A stretch of 57,517 nucleotides of DNA. It comes from Clostridiales bacterium DTU069. GTDB lineage: Bacteria > Bacillota > Clostridia > DSM-8532. Positions 9,020-19,008 of this stretch are shown piece after piece. Numbering within the stretch: position 1 is the stretch's first letter; the number at the start of each line of letters is the position of its first letter. The DNA lies in contig LFRV01000074.1 of NCBI GenBank assembly GCA_001512485.1, positions 102,774 to 160,290 on the forward strand, written 5' to 3'. The translations under genes and the position numbers were made by a program. The notes beneath the pieces are model-generated. The model was not told the origin of the DNA. It saw only the letters and a list, made by a program, of their open reading frames with translations, and did not search any database.

Positions 9020-10309
9020 ATGCATATGAAAGAATTTATAAAGCAGAACGGTATGCTTATCGATTTTGCTTATTTTGAAGAAAACCTGGACATGTTCATC
9101 AATGAAATGGAAAAAGGCCTTGCGGGAGAAAACAGTTCTCTAAAAATGCTTCCTACATACATATCGATTGATGATATCCCTGAAAAACGCGACAGTGTTA
9201 TTGTTATAGACGCGGGCGGTACAAATCTCCGTATTGCGCTCGTAAACTTTGATTACAGTGCCCCTTCGATATCGTATTTTATGAGATACCCAATGCTCGG
9301 AACAAAAGGACCTATTACGAAAGATGAGTTTTTTTCAACCCTGGCAGAATATCTTGTTCCGCTAACGGGCAAAAGTAAAAAAATAGGCTTTTGTTTTTCT
9401 TTTCCGGCGGATATTGTGCCAAACAGGGACGGGAGAGTCATTTACCTCAGTAAGGAAGTAAAAATCGACGGGATTGAGAATTCACTTTTAGGCGAACCAT
9501 TGAAGAACTCGCTTGCCGAAAAAGGCTTTGATATTGAAAATATTGTTATATTAAACGATACCGTGGCATCCCTGCTTGGCGCGAAAGCCGTGTACGGTAG
9601 CCGCGTTTTCGACAGCTACACGGGCTTTATCCTGGGGACAGGCACAAACAGTTGTTATATTGAGAATAATTTCAATATTTTAAAAAGTGAATATCTTAAG
9701 AACAAACCCGGAAACTGCATAATAAACATTGAGTCCGCCGGATACGCAAAAGCTCCGCGAACGCCTGTGGATGATTCATTCGACAGTCTTACCGAAAAAC
9801 CAGGTGAACAATTGTTTGAAAAAATGATTTCCGGCGCCTACCAGGGCGGGCTTTTGTTGGAGTTTATCCGGGCAGCAGTTGCAAACGGCTGCTTTTCCAA
9901 GTCATTTGAAGAAAAACTGGCAGCCGTTTCATCTCTTGAATCAAAAGAGATTGATGATTTTTGCTATTATCCTTACGGTGACAATAAGCTTGCACACCTG
10001 TCCAAAGACAACGAAAAAGATCTTGTCTCTCTTTATGAACTTGTTGATGCCTTTTTTGAAAGAGCTGCCGTGCTTTCGGTTGTTAATCTTGCGGCTATAT
10101 TGAAAAAGACGGGCACAGGCAAAAACCCGTGCCGTCCCGTATGCATATCCGCTGAAGGATCGACTTTTTATAAATGCAAACTGCTTAATGAAAAAATTAA
10201 TTACTACATGATTGAATTCGTCAGAAGACGTCTTGGTATGTACTGCGAATTTGTAAAAGCCGAAAATTCCACATTATATGGAACCGCGCTGGCCGGGCTG
10301 CTGGATTAA
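9020..10309 (+). CDS. Eukaryotic-type hexokinase
   Basis: A 429-residue sugar kinase of the hexokinase family rather than the ROK glucokinase family usual in Firmicutes. Seen motifs: phosphate-1 loop VIDAGGTNLRI (D64-G67), sugar-binding FSFPAD (127-131), catalytic D180 in LNDTVASLLGA, and phosphate-2 loop LGTGTNSCYIE (206-210). The likely reaction is ATP-dependent 6-phosphorylation of glucose or another hexose in the cytoplasm; specificity cannot be read. GAAGGGA precedes the ATG. The gene stands alone and its 3' end overlaps rng (opposite strand) by 36 bases, with no terminator between them. Confidence 0.88.
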   Translation: MHMKEFIKQNGMLIDFAYFEENLDMFINEMEKGLAGENSSLKMLPTYISIDDIPEKRDSVIVIDAGGTNLRIALVNFDYSAPSISYFMRYPMLGTKGPITKDEFFSTLAEYLVPLTGKSKKIGFCFSFPADIVPNRDGRVIYLSKEVKIDGIENSLLGEPLKNSLAEKGFDIENIVILNDTVASLLGAKAVYGSRVFDSYTGFILGTGTNSCYIENNFNILKSEYLKNKPGNCIINIESAGYAKAPRTPVDDSFDSLTEKPGEQLFEKMISGAYQGGLLLEFIRAAVANGCFSKSFEEKLAAVSSLESKEIDDFCYYPYGDNKLAHLSKDNEKDLVSLYELVDAFFERAAVLSVVNLAAILKKTGTGKNPCRPVCISAEGSTFYKCKLLNEKINYYMIEFVRRRLGMYCEFVKAENSTLYGTALAGLLD

Positions 10310-11563
10310 CCGTCCTGTTCCTCCGCATACGGGGCAGGGTTTTGTTATTGTTTCCCGCAGCGTGCCGCGTACCTTCTTACGCGTCATTTCAACAAGCCCG
10401 AGTTTGGTTATCCCCTCTACGATAACCTTGTTCCTGTCAGCCCTTACTGCTTCTTTCAGGAAAGATACTACTTTATCTTTATGCGACTCTTCCTTCATAT
10501 CTATAAAATCAACAAGAATTATGCCCTCGATATTTCTAAGTCTTATTTGCCTTGCAATCACGGCGGCAGCTTCGAGATTTGTCTGCAATATTGTATTCTC
10601 TTGTTCTCTTTTGCCTGTAAATTTGCCCGTGTTGACATCAATAACGGTGAGCGCTTCGGTTTCGTCGAATACGAGGTATCCTCCGCACTTCAGCCATACT
10701 TTGCGCGACAGCGCTTCGCGGATAGCCGGTTCTATGCGGTAGTATTCGAATAAATCATACTCCTGGTGGAAGAGTTTTATTTTATTTTTTAAATCCGGTG
10801 AAACCTTGTCAAGATAATCCAGCAGTTCATTATACCTGTCCCTGTCGTTTATAACAAAACCTTTGACATCTTTATTCAGGTATTCCCTCGCAATCTTAAC
10901 GTGTAATCCCGTTTCCTGATGCAGGATTCTCGGAACCTTGCCTTTGCTTTCTTTTTTAAAGATACTGTCCCGCAGCCGAAGAAGCATAAGGATTTCATTT
11001 TCAATTTCACTGTCTTTTACTCCTTCGGACGCGGTCCTGATTATAATCCCGCTGCCCTCGCCGCAAAATTTTGACGCAATATTTTTAAGACGTTCCCTTT
11101 CCGAATCATTTTTTATTTTCGCCGATACATTAGCCAAACTATTATTACAAACCAGCACCGCGTATTTACCCGGAAGGGTGATATTTGTCGTAACCCTCGC
11201 TCCCTTGCCTTCAACAGGTTCCTTTATAACCTGAACCGTAATTTCCCGACCGGGTTTTATGATCTGTTCGATTCGAGGCTTATGAACTTTTGCGCCGTCA
11301 AGGCTTGTTTCTGAACGGTCAGTGCCGGATTTCCCGCCCGGAACAGCTTCAGACACATAGAGATAAGCGTTTTTTTCCACTCCGATATCAATGAATGCAG
11401 CCTGTATTCCCGGAAGAACCTCCCTGACAATCCCGCGGTATATGTTCCCGACCAGTCGTTGAGGTCGGCTTCCCTCAATGAATATTTCAGCCGGTTCTCC
11501 ATCTTCGAGCACGGCTACCCGTGTTTGCAGCAACCCTATATCAACAATTATTTCTTTAACCAT
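10274..11563 (-). CDS. rng: Ribonuclease E/G family endoribonuclease
   Basis: A 429-residue RNase G-type enzyme that cuts single-stranded AU-rich RNA and matures rRNA. The S1-like region is at ~38-110 (LVGNIYRGIVREVLPG, AAFIDIGVEKNAYLYV). The catalytic metal ligands are D309 in TVIDVNTGKFTG and D352 in ILVDFIDM. The CPVCGGTG zinc-link (C410, C413) is near the C-terminus. No long RNase E scaffold tail exists. The start at 11563 gives MVKEIIVDIG, typical of the family; the frame continues 12 codons upstream without a better site. It is the last gene after the radical SAM and DUF2344 genes, a common clostridial order. Confidence 0.95.
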   Translation of the reverse strand: MVKEIIVDIGLLQTRVAVLEDGEPAEIFIEGSRPQRLVGNIYRGIVREVLPGIQAAFIDIGVEKNAYLYVSEAVPGGKSGTDRSETSLDGAKVHKPRIEQIIKPGREITVQVIKEPVEGKGARVTTNITLPGKYAVLVCNNSLANVSAKIKNDSERERLKNIASKFCGEGSGIIIRTASEGVKDSEIENEILMLLRLRDSIFKKESKGKVPRILHQETGLHVKIAREYLNKDVKGFVINDRDRYNELLDYLDKVSPDLKNKIKLFHQEYDLFEYYRIEPAIREALSRKVWLKCGGYLVFDETEALTVIDVNTGKFTGKREQENTILQTNLEAAAVIARQIRLRNIEGIILVDFIDMKEESHKDKVVSFLKEAVRADRNKVIVEGITKLGLVEMTRKKVRGTLRETITKPCPVCGGTGRLIQQPGQRGSI

Positions 11564-11650
11564 ATGTTTTTCCCCAGTTACAGCACTATTTCGGCACATA
11601 CCTGCCCAACGAATAAACGGTTGCCGTTCGGACGCTGTATTCGAACTAAT

Positions 11651-12364
11651 TTACAAAAGCGAATCATCCATCGGCGTAATCCATATATTTCTCGCCGGCA
11701 GCAAACCCGGCGCCGCTTTCTTTTTACCGCAGTACAGCATTACACGGTGCATCGCGAGTATGCTGAAAGGCGTGTTTGAAGCTTTCGATACCCCTTCGAT
11801 AAAGAGTTCCGGACGGACGTTGTTCTCCTGCCCTGCCCCGAGAATAACGCTGAACACTGCCGTATCACCGTCTTTTTCCGCCGAAAGTTCATATATGAAC
11901 GGCCGGATATTGACTTCCTTCCCGCCGCTCTTAGTCTTTTTAATAACATATATCCCGCTGCTGTCAAGCGTAGAACTTACCGCGTATCCGATATCATGCA
12001 TATCGGGCATTTTAACCGAAATCCTGTAATGCGCCGCGCGAATAATCCCCATAAGGTTCGACCTGCCGGTTTTCACCCTTGCCTCAATTACTTTAATGCC
12101 GGCAGGCAGCGAAGAATTCATTCTTTGCATGAAGCCGGCAGTGTCAATATGCCCGGTGATCTCAACATCGGCAAATTCCCCTTCGCTGGTCAGGCCGAGC
12201 GGCATTGGCTGCGCAAATACAATGCGCGGTCTCGGATTGAAACCTTCCGAATGGGCAACCTGTATCCCGGCGCGCTTGAAAGCCCGCTCAAACAGGCGCA
12301 GTATATCAAGATGGCTTATAAATTTTAATTCTTCCCCTCTGCCGAATCTAAACCGTATTTCCAT
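11651..12364 (-). CDS. DUF2344 radical SAM-linked protein
   Basis: A 237-residue protein of the DUF2344/TIGR03936 family, recognisable from FRFGRGEELKFISHLDI and HSEGFNPRPRIVFAQPMPLGLTSE. The family is found next to, or fused to, the TIGR03960 radical SAM protein, and its function is unknown. Here it lies 146 bases after that gene and before rng. The ATG at 12364 is preferred over the GTG five codons upstream because the conserved region begins at MEIRFRF. The Shine-Dalgarno (GAGAGAG) is weak. Confidence 0.88.
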   Translation of the reverse strand: MEIRFRFGRGEELKFISHLDILRLFERAFKRAGIQVAHSEGFNPRPRIVFAQPMPLGLTSEGEFADVEITGHIDTAGFMQRMNSSLPAGIKVIEARVKTGRSNLMGIIRAAHYRISVKMPDMHDIGYAVSSTLDSSGIYVIKKTKSGGKEVNIRPFIYELSAEKDGDTAVFSVILGAGQENNVRPELFIEGVSKASNTPFSILAMHRVMLYCGKKKAAPGLLPARNIWITPMDDSLL

Positions 12365-12510
12365 TTTTATCTCTCTCACATGATTTTATATTCAATTCCC
12401 GGCTGATAACCGGGCTTTAACAGCTTTTCGTGTCACCAGGTCCACCCTGCCCGTCGGCGGTTAAGCAGCCTACACATGCTGACATTACATAAAGATCCGG
12501 AGAACAGGCG

Positions 12511-14364
12511 TCAGATACCGCAGATTCCGCCGGCAAAAGTGTTTATCCCGCAATTCGAGCACCTTGCCCTGCAATTCTCGGTAGTTTTCCCTTCATATGC
12601 CTTTATGCACTCGCGCTCAAGAAATTTTTTCGATACACCCATATCAATATGTTCCCAGGGTAGCTTTTCGTTAAACTCCCTGGTCCGGTTTGCGTAAAAT
12701 GACGGATCAACGCTTTCTTCATTAAATGCCCTCATCCACGCATCGTAATCAAAGTGCTCGTTCCACCCGTCAAAACGGCATCCCTTTTGCCAGGCATTGA
12801 ACAATACCTTTCCAAGCCTTCTGTCGCCTCTTGCAAGGACGGCCTCAAGAAAACTCAACCGGGCATCATGCCAGTTAAAAACAATTGATTTCAATACTTT
12901 CCGGAGTTTTTTTCTAAGGAAATCCTGCTTTTCATAAAACATTTCCTGTGTGTCCTGACCGAACCACTGAAACGGCGTAAAAGGCTTCGGCACAAAGCAG
13001 GCTGCGCTTACCGTCAGTTTCAATCCCTTTGGGCGCCTGTTTTTCGGTATTTCATTATAAACATTAATAATTTTCTGCATTAACCGGGCAATGCCTTCAA
13101 TATCTTCCATAGTTTCAGTGGGAAGCCCTATTATAAAATAAAGCTTGATACTGTTCCATCCCCCGTTAAACGCCAATTCCGCGGACTTAACAATATCTTC
13201 TTCAGAAATGCCTTTGTTTATTACATCCCTAAGCCGCTGTGTTCCCGCTTCGGGAGCAAAAGTCAGACCGCTTTTTCTCACCTTCTGTGCCTTTTTCATC
13301 AAATCAACGGAAAAATTATCAACCCTTAGTGAAGGCAAGGACAGGTTGACCTTTTTTTGTTCCGTCAATTTTATTAAGACATCGGTGAACTCTTTCAGGT
13401 TTGAATAATCGCTCGTGCTTAACGAAACGAGTGATATCTCCTCGTATCCCGTTGTATTAATCGAACCTTCGGCTTGTTTATACAGCGTTTCGGGATTTTT
13501 TTCGCGCACCGGCCTGTATATGAACCCCGCCTGGCAGAAACGGCAGCCGCGGATACAGCCGCGGAACAGTTCAAGCATAATCCTGTCGTGGACGGTGCCT
13601 ATAAAAGGAACTATTATATCTTCAGGAAAATCAGCATCATCAAGATTTTTAACTATCCTTTTCCGGACTATTCCAGGGGTCCCGGCAAAACAGGGCTTAA
13701 TTTCCGATACCGTAAAATCATCTTTATATGAAACCTTATATAATGAAGGCACATAAACGCCCTGAACCGATGACACTTTCCCGAGGAATTCCCTTCTGTC
13801 CCGGTTTGGACCCGAGGCCTTCCATTCTTTGTATAAATCTATGATTTCGAGGATAACTTCTTCGCCTTCTCCCACCACGAAGAAATCAATAAAATCCGCA
13901 AGCGGTTCAGGATTGCAGGCACACGGCCCGCCCGCGCAAACAAACGGATGGGAATTGTTCCGTTCTTCGGACAACACCGGAATTCCGGCCAGATCAAGCA
14001 TATTCAGCACATTCGTATAGCTCATTTCATATTGGAGCGTAAACCCGATTATGTCGAATTCTTTTACCGGATCCTTTGTTTCAAGGGAAAAAAGAGGTAT
14101 CCCTTTTTCCCGCATCACCTTTTCCATGTCAACCCACGGAGCGAACACGCGCTCGCAGTAAATATCGTCTCTCCTGTTCAGAACATGGTACAATATCTTC
14201 ATTCCAAGATGCGACATGCCGACTTCATAGATATCCGGAAAGCAAAACGCAAAACGCACGTCAGCCTCTCCCGGGTCTTTTACGGCCATGTTCCATTCCC
14301 CGCCGGTATATCTTGCCGGTTTTTCCACATTCATAAGCAGACTGTCGTCAAGCGTAACTTTCAT
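12511..14364 (-). CDS. TIGR03960-family B12-binding-like radical SAM protein
   Basis: A 617-residue radical SAM enzyme. The N-terminal ~180 residues resemble a B12-binding domain (FCFPDIYEVGMSHLGMKIL). The radical SAM cluster motif CIRGCRFC supplies C270, C274 and C277. Downstream are typical (beta/alpha)6 barrel segments (LSLVSLSTSDYSNL, FAPEAGTQRLRDVI). The reaction of this family is not established; a role in RNA or ribosome modification has been suggested from its neighbours. ATG 14364 has GGAG 6 bases upstream and is chosen over a TTG four codons earlier. First gene of a unit with DUF2344 and rng. Confidence 0.9.
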   Translation of the reverse strand: MKVTLDDSLLMNVEKPARYTGGEWNMAVKDPGEADVRFAFCFPDIYEVGMSHLGMKILYHVLNRRDDIYCERVFAPWVDMEKVMREKGIPLFSLETKDPVKEFDIIGFTLQYEMSYTNVLNMLDLAGIPVLSEERNNSHPFVCAGGPCACNPEPLADFIDFFVVGEGEEVILEIIDLYKEWKASGPNRDRREFLGKVSSVQGVYVPSLYKVSYKDDFTVSEIKPCFAGTPGIVRKRIVKNLDDADFPEDIIVPFIGTVHDRIMLELFRGCIRGCRFCQAGFIYRPVREKNPETLYKQAEGSINTTGYEEISLVSLSTSDYSNLKEFTDVLIKLTEQKKVNLSLPSLRVDNFSVDLMKKAQKVRKSGLTFAPEAGTQRLRDVINKGISEEDIVKSAELAFNGGWNSIKLYFIIGLPTETMEDIEGIARLMQKIINVYNEIPKNRRPKGLKLTVSAACFVPKPFTPFQWFGQDTQEMFYEKQDFLRKKLRKVLKSIVFNWHDARLSFLEAVLARGDRRLGKVLFNAWQKGCRFDGWNEHFDYDAWMRAFNEESVDPSFYANRTREFNEKLPWEHIDMGVSKKFLERECIKAYEGKTTENCRARCSNCGINTFAGGICGI

Positions 14365-14452
14365 ACCATTCTCCAATCCAGAAATAAATCAGGCATGTAA
14401 TTCACTGAACCGAATATATTTACATGAGTTACAAGCATTTTAAAACAACAAT

Positions 14453-14470
14453 AACACGTTCCCCCGTGTT
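14453..14470 (-). terminator. Terminator of the ABC export operon
   Basis: AACACG/CGTGTT stem with a 6-base loop, followed on the minus strand by ATTGTTGTTTT. It lies 85 bases after the last ATPase stop codon. Confidence 0.5.
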
Positions 14471-14487
14471 TGACAAGGCTATATGTG

Positions 14488-14499
14488 ACAGTTAACTGT
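14488..14499. promoter_or_regulatory. 12-bp perfect palindrome ACAGTTAACTGT
   Basis: Located between the export operon's last gene and the terminator-like hairpin at 14453-14470, about 124 bases before the radical SAM gene start. It could be an operator for the radical SAM unit; no matching second copy was found. Confidence 0.3.
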
Positions 14500-14555
14500 T
14501 TTGGAAATTTTAATAATTCACCGCTTTATGCGTTAGATACAGTTTCATATATCAG

Positions 14556-15428
14556 TCAGGCTTTATATATTTCAAGCCCATCAGCGCTTTTGCGGATTTT
14601 TACGCGCTCCCCGCCGCGAAGCTTCATGTTTTCGATATATTCCTCGGGTATTTTAATCCTGCCCTTGTTGTCTATAACCGCGTATTCCTCGTGGGACTCC
14701 GCGGGCTGCGCGATATTGTCAAGCTCAGAAAGCCTTTTTTGATAATCTTCCTTTTTCAGCATTTCACTTCCAATCATGCCATCGCTTATAGATATCACGC
14801 GATCGACCATCGACGAAATCTTAAGGTCATGTGTAACAATAACTATTGTCACGCCAAGCTCCCTGTTCAGCTTCTCAAACAACTCCATTATTTTATACGT
14901 GTTACTGCTGTCAACGGAACCGGTAGGTTCGTCTGCAAGTATAAGCTTAGGGTTGTTAGCAAGCGCTATCGCAATCGCGACACGCTGCTGTTCGCCGCCG
15001 GACAATTCTCCAAGTTTGCTTTTATACTTATTCTTCAGTCCGACCATGTCCAGCAGTTCCCTCGCCCTGTCCCTGCGATTTTTCAGACCGGTGATCATCA
15101 TCGGCACCTGCACGTTCAACTCGGCCGACAAATAGGGCAGCAGGTTCCTTGCCTTGTTCTGCCATACAAAACCGATTGTCTCCCTGTTATACATCATAAG
15201 CTGCCTGTCATTGAACTTTAAAAGGTTTTTCCCGTCCACATGGATGGAGCCGGCCGAAGGCCTGTCAAGACCTGCAATAATATTCAAAAGCGTCGACTTC
15301 CCGCTTCCGCTTTTTCCGATGATTGCTGTCAGTTCACCCTTGCGTATCGTCAGATCGAGCCCCTGCAGCGCGACAACTTCGGTCTCCTTCGTCTTGTATA
15401 TTTTTACGAGGTTGTCACACAAAATCAT
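14556..15428 (-). CDS. ABC transporter ATPase with C-terminal AbrB-like domain
   Basis: A 290-residue LolD/MacB-type ATPase. Walker A GKSGSGKS (38-45), Q-loop Q90, signature LSGGEQQR (142 on), Walker B LILADEPT (162 on) and H-loop H200 are intact. Residues ~249-290 (AVIDNKGRIKIPEEYIENMKL, then RGGERVKI) look like a SpoVT/AbrB swapped-hairpin domain, which normally binds DNA or forms dimers. That fusion is unusual for this ATPase class. ATG 15428 with GAGGA 7 bases upstream is preferred; an ATG at 15449 overlaps the previous gene. Last gene of the five-gene export operon, and the second of two ATPases serving one permease. Confidence 0.88.
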   Translation of the reverse strand: MILCDNLVKIYKTKETEVVALQGLDLTIRKGELTAIIGKSGSGKSTLLNIIAGLDRPSAGSIHVDGKNLLKFNDRQLMMYNRETIGFVWQNKARNLLPYLSAELNVQVPMMITGLKNRRDRARELLDMVGLKNKYKSKLGELSGGEQQRVAIAIALANNPKLILADEPTGSVDSSNTYKIMELFEKLNRELGVTIVIVTHDLKISSMVDRVISISDGMIGSEMLKKEDYQKRLSELDNIAQPAESHEEYAVIDNKGRIKIPEEYIENMKLRGGERVKIRKSADGLEIYKA

Positions 15429-15438
15429 CGGCACATCC

Positions 15439-16119
15439 TCATGCGACATCAATTACCACCCCATCCTCTAGCGTAAAAATCCTGTCGGCTATTTCCATCA
15501 TGCTCGGATCATGCGTACACATTATTATGGTTATTCCGTCACGAACAACCAGATCTTTGAACAGTTTCACAATCCGCAGCCCGGTATTCGTATCGAGCTC
15601 GGCGGTAGGCTCGTCGGCCAGCAGCAGCACCGGCCTGTGCGCAATAGCCCTTGCAATTGCGACGCGCTGCTGCTCCCCGCCGGACATTTCCGCGGGATAA
15701 TGCCTCATTCTTTTTCTCAGACCGACAAAATCAAGGCATTCTTCAACCCTTCTTTTTCTTTCCCTCGCGTTGTAGTTTGAAATCCTAAGCGCGAAATCGA
15801 TGTTTTCATAGGCCGTCATATTTGAAACAAGCGCAACGGACTGGAAAACAAAGCCGAACTTGTTTCTGCGAAGGGCATCCCTGTTTTTCTCCGACAAACG
15901 CGTAATGTCCTGCCCGTCAAAGAGGACTTTTCCGGTATCCGGCCTGTCAAGCGCACCGAGGATATTCAGAAGCGTGGTCTTTCCGGAACCGGATGGGCCC
16001 ATCAGGATGTTGAACGTGCCTTTTTCGATCTCGAGATTAATACCTTTTAAAACATCAATGACCGTACTGCCGGTTTTAAATGAACGGCTTATATTTTCGG
16101 CTTGCAGTATATGCATCAT
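15439..16119 (-). CDS. ABC transporter ATPase (MacB/LolD type)
   Basis: A 226-residue ATPase of the lipoprotein-release/macrolide-exporter class. Walker A GPSGSGKT, Q-loop FGFVFQS, signature MSGGEQQR, Walker B LLLADEPT and H-loop THD are all present, so it should hydrolyse ATP. The start codon overlaps the permease stop (ATGA) and GAGAGGA lies just upstream, which shows tight coupling to the permease. The length is that of a bare nucleotide-binding domain, in contrast to the longer partner that follows. Confidence 0.92.
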   Translation of the reverse strand: MMHILQAENISRSFKTGSTVIDVLKGINLEIEKGTFNILMGPSGSGKTTLLNILGALDRPDTGKVLFDGQDITRLSEKNRDALRRNKFGFVFQSVALVSNMTAYENIDFALRISNYNARERKRRVEECLDFVGLRKRMRHYPAEMSGGEQQRVAIARAIAHRPVLLLADEPTAELDTNTGLRIVKLFKDLVVRDGITIIMCTHDPSMMEIADRIFTLEDGVVIDVA

Positions 16120-18998
16120 GAATCCTCTCCCATTTTCAGCACCTGGTGCACATTAATGCTTCTTACGAGCCAATACAGGAAAACAAACCCGACAAACAGC
16201 ATAACACCGGCAATTCCGAGTACCTTCACATAATCGTTTATATCGGCGGTTACCTTAAACGGCGGTACCTGCTGATATGCGGAGTATACCATTTCAAGCA
16301 TCGGAATGAATATCGTGCCGGCAACAGTCCCTAAAACAATTCCTGCCAAAATAGCTATGACGGACACAAGGAACTGCTCGAACAGCATGATTAGCGTCAC
16401 GCTCCCCATCGGCATGCCCATAGCCCGGAATATCCCGAATTTTAATGTTTTGTCCCGGATTGACAGCACCCAGAAAAGCACGAAACCGATGGCCGCAATA
16501 AACATTGTTACGATGAAACACATCGTTAACACGCCGTTAGTCCCGAGAAGCAGCGGATCGTTTTTCTTTTCGATAATTTTCTGCGACGCGTAGTCCACCC
16601 TCTCGACCATAAGAGATAAAGACTCAAGCTGCTCGTTTATAAAACTGTCCGCAGTGTCGGGCTTCTTTTTCAGCCATATTTCATACGGTACCGCGGGCAA
16701 CTTTTTCATCACGTAGGTATGATTGATTACCGCAAAAAAGGTCTTGTTTACTACTACTTCATCTGTTTCCGTTTTAACCTCGGAATACGGGTTGCAGGAC
16801 GGAAAGTAATCGAGGAAACCGTAAACGACGAATTGAAGCGCATGATCCTGACTAAAGCGTATCGTAACGGTGTCTCCTTCTTCTATATCGTATTTCTCGC
16901 GGAAGCTGTTCGAAAGGAAACAGGCCGTAGGCGCATTGGTCATCATGTTCAGGTATTCGTTGATGTGACGGGGCAGCAAATCATTTCTGAACCAGACAGT
17001 CTTCCCGAATTCATGCGGTGTAATGCCCAAAAGCCTGATATTCCTGACCGATGTCCTTCCGCTCGTCAGAGAAGCTTTATTGTCAACCAGTACCCTGGTC
17101 ATGCTTTCAAACCCTTCAATTTTACGGTATTGTTCATAAGGCGGTTCACGGTATTGTACCGGTGCACTGCTCGAAACAGTCAACACCCCGTCCGCTCCCT
17201 GGGGCATTCCATAAGAAGACGCAGCCTGCTGCTGGTGTTTAAGGTTGTTGTAGGGCTCAATTACCACGTCCGCGGCGTTTTCATACATCACTTTATCAAT
17301 GATATTGTTGTTGATTGTCCTGGCCTGGTTAGCGTTAATAATGCCAAAGGACAGTGACAAAATGACGAACAGCATTATGGACTGCTGGTTCCGGTCGGCC
17401 CTTGATACGTTAACAAGCGAGAAATAGGCCACGGGATTCCAGATCCTTATGCCAAGCCTGAATATGAGCCGTATCAGTAGCGGGTACAGTCTCAGGAAAA
17501 GGAGGCTGATTCCGAGAATAAAAAACGTTGATACGAAATACAGTAGCGGATCAATGCTCAGTTCGGTTCCGGAAAGTCCCGTAAGTCCCAATAAATCCTG
17601 CCTGTTCCGGAAATTATTATACCCGTATGCGCAGACCGCAAGAACGACAATATCAAGATAGAATTTTTGCCAGAACGGTTTCCCGGTATCGGAAACAAGG
17701 CTCCTTTTGTACTCAACAATTCCGGCGGCGCTGGCCTTTACTACCGGAACGAGCATAAACAGCATGAATATCACGGCAGCGGCCGCGGAATAACCGAAAA
17801 TTTCGGGCGTAATAACCGGAATAAGGGCTTTCCTGTTCACAAATTCCAAAAAGCCGTTCGACGAACCGAGGACACGGCAGATGAAGAACCCGATTCTCGG
17901 CCCCGCCGCAAAGGATATGACCGCAAGGATTAGGCTTTCTGCCAGGTATACCAGGAAGACCTGGAATCTTCCTGCTCCCCTGCTTTTGATCACCGCAATC
18001 TCATTCCTGCTGTTCCTGACAATCAGGCCCGAAATCATCATTGTATAAAAGCAAATTATAAGCATCATCGGAACCGTAAGAATCCAAAGGGTAATCTGCA
18101 GTTGTTCCCTCCTGCCCTGGTATCTCTCAAGCACCTTCTGCATGCGGAATGTGATTTTTACCATTCCCCCGTTTCTTTCGTTCCATCGCTGCTGGTTTTT
18201 CAGAATGTCCAGGATTGTTTCCACATCATTTATTCCCACCGCATGGTAATCAAAGAACCACGTGTTTTCGGTTCTTTCTATCGTTACCTTGTCGTTCTTT
18301 GCTATCAGATCCTCAATATGATCTTCATAAAACAGGATCGCATCGCCTAAATACCTGTAACGGTTTCCGCTCCAGTAAAGGGAATTCAGATTTTCCACCG
18401 TGAATATGCCGACTACCTTGAATCTCGCTATCTGAATTTCTTCGTCCGAAAGAAAGCTGCGCCATTCCAGCGAGTATTCCTGATCCTGCAAAAGATACAG
18501 CCTGTTTATTGCCTCAAGGGACACCGCCACCTCATAAACACCGTTAACCGGTTCCTTTGCCGGCATCCGTCCGCGTACAAGCCTGATGTGCTTTTCATAA
18601 TCCGACAGGTATACCGGGTTTGCGTTCAGATCGAGCGAGTTAAAGTACTCGTCGCCTTCACGCCTGATTTTAAACGAATTGAGCCGGATATGATAAAGCT
18701 GTTCCTCTACGGGAAGCTCAAAGCTTTTTGAAAGCTGGGTTTGTGCAATATTTTTCACCTGGTCGGCAATGTACTTTTCGTATATGCCCCTTCCAGACAG
18801 TTCCACCGTGTAAGTGCCGGGAGACCTGTTGGTTTGCAGATGATCATTCTCAAGATCCTTTGTCAATACTTTCTGCAGTATCGCGTTCGAATACAGCGGA
18901 ATGGATGAAATAATGCCGCAGGCGGACAGAGCGCCGATTAGCAGGCAAAGGAAAAGCCACTTGTTATTGATGAGCCTGTGATATAAAAATTCAAGCAT
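16116..18998 (-). CDS. Large FtsX-family ABC permease
   Basis: A 960-residue membrane protein. A single N-terminal segment (~13-33) is followed by a ~270-residue extracytoplasmic domain, an FtsX-like membrane block (~305-425) with further segments to ~540, a second large extracytoplasmic region (~560-810), and a C-terminal FtsX block (LGTNGVLTMCFIVTMFIAAIG to the end). This two-FtsX architecture is that of MacB-like/BceB-like permeases, which work by mechanotransmission on extracytoplasmic substrates. AGGAGGAAAGGT precedes the ATG. It lies 10 bases after the adaptor gene and overlaps the first ATPase. The substrate is unknown. Confidence 0.9.
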   Translation of the reverse strand: MLEFLYHRLINNKWLFLCLLIGALSACGIISSIPLYSNAILQKVLTKDLENDHLQTNRSPGTYTVELSGRGIYEKYIADQVKNIAQTQLSKSFELPVEEQLYHIRLNSFKIRREGDEYFNSLDLNANPVYLSDYEKHIRLVRGRMPAKEPVNGVYEVAVSLEAINRLYLLQDQEYSLEWRSFLSDEEIQIARFKVVGIFTVENLNSLYWSGNRYRYLGDAILFYEDHIEDLIAKNDKVTIERTENTWFFDYHAVGINDVETILDILKNQQRWNERNGGMVKITFRMQKVLERYQGRREQLQITLWILTVPMMLIICFYTMMISGLIVRNSRNEIAVIKSRGAGRFQVFLVYLAESLILAVISFAAGPRIGFFICRVLGSSNGFLEFVNRKALIPVITPEIFGYSAAAAVIFMLFMLVPVVKASAAGIVEYKRSLVSDTGKPFWQKFYLDIVVLAVCAYGYNNFRNRQDLLGLTGLSGTELSIDPLLYFVSTFFILGISLLFLRLYPLLIRLIFRLGIRIWNPVAYFSLVNVSRADRNQQSIMLFVILSLSFGIINANQARTINNNIIDKVMYENAADVVIEPYNNLKHQQQAASSYGMPQGADGVLTVSSSAPVQYREPPYEQYRKIEGFESMTRVLVDNKASLTSGRTSVRNIRLLGITPHEFGKTVWFRNDLLPRHINEYLNMMTNAPTACFLSNSFREKYDIEEGDTVTIRFSQDHALQFVVYGFLDYFPSCNPYSEVKTETDEVVVNKTFFAVINHTYVMKKLPAVPYEIWLKKKPDTADSFINEQLESLSLMVERVDYASQKIIEKKNDPLLLGTNGVLTMCFIVTMFIAAIGFVLFWVLSIRDKTLKFGIFRAMGMPMGSVTLIMLFEQFLVSVIAILAGIVLGTVAGTIFIPMLEMVYSAYQQVPPFKVTADINDYVKVLGIAGVMLFVGFVFLYWLVRSINVHQVLKMGEDS

Positions 18999-19008
18999 AC
19001 CTTTCCTC

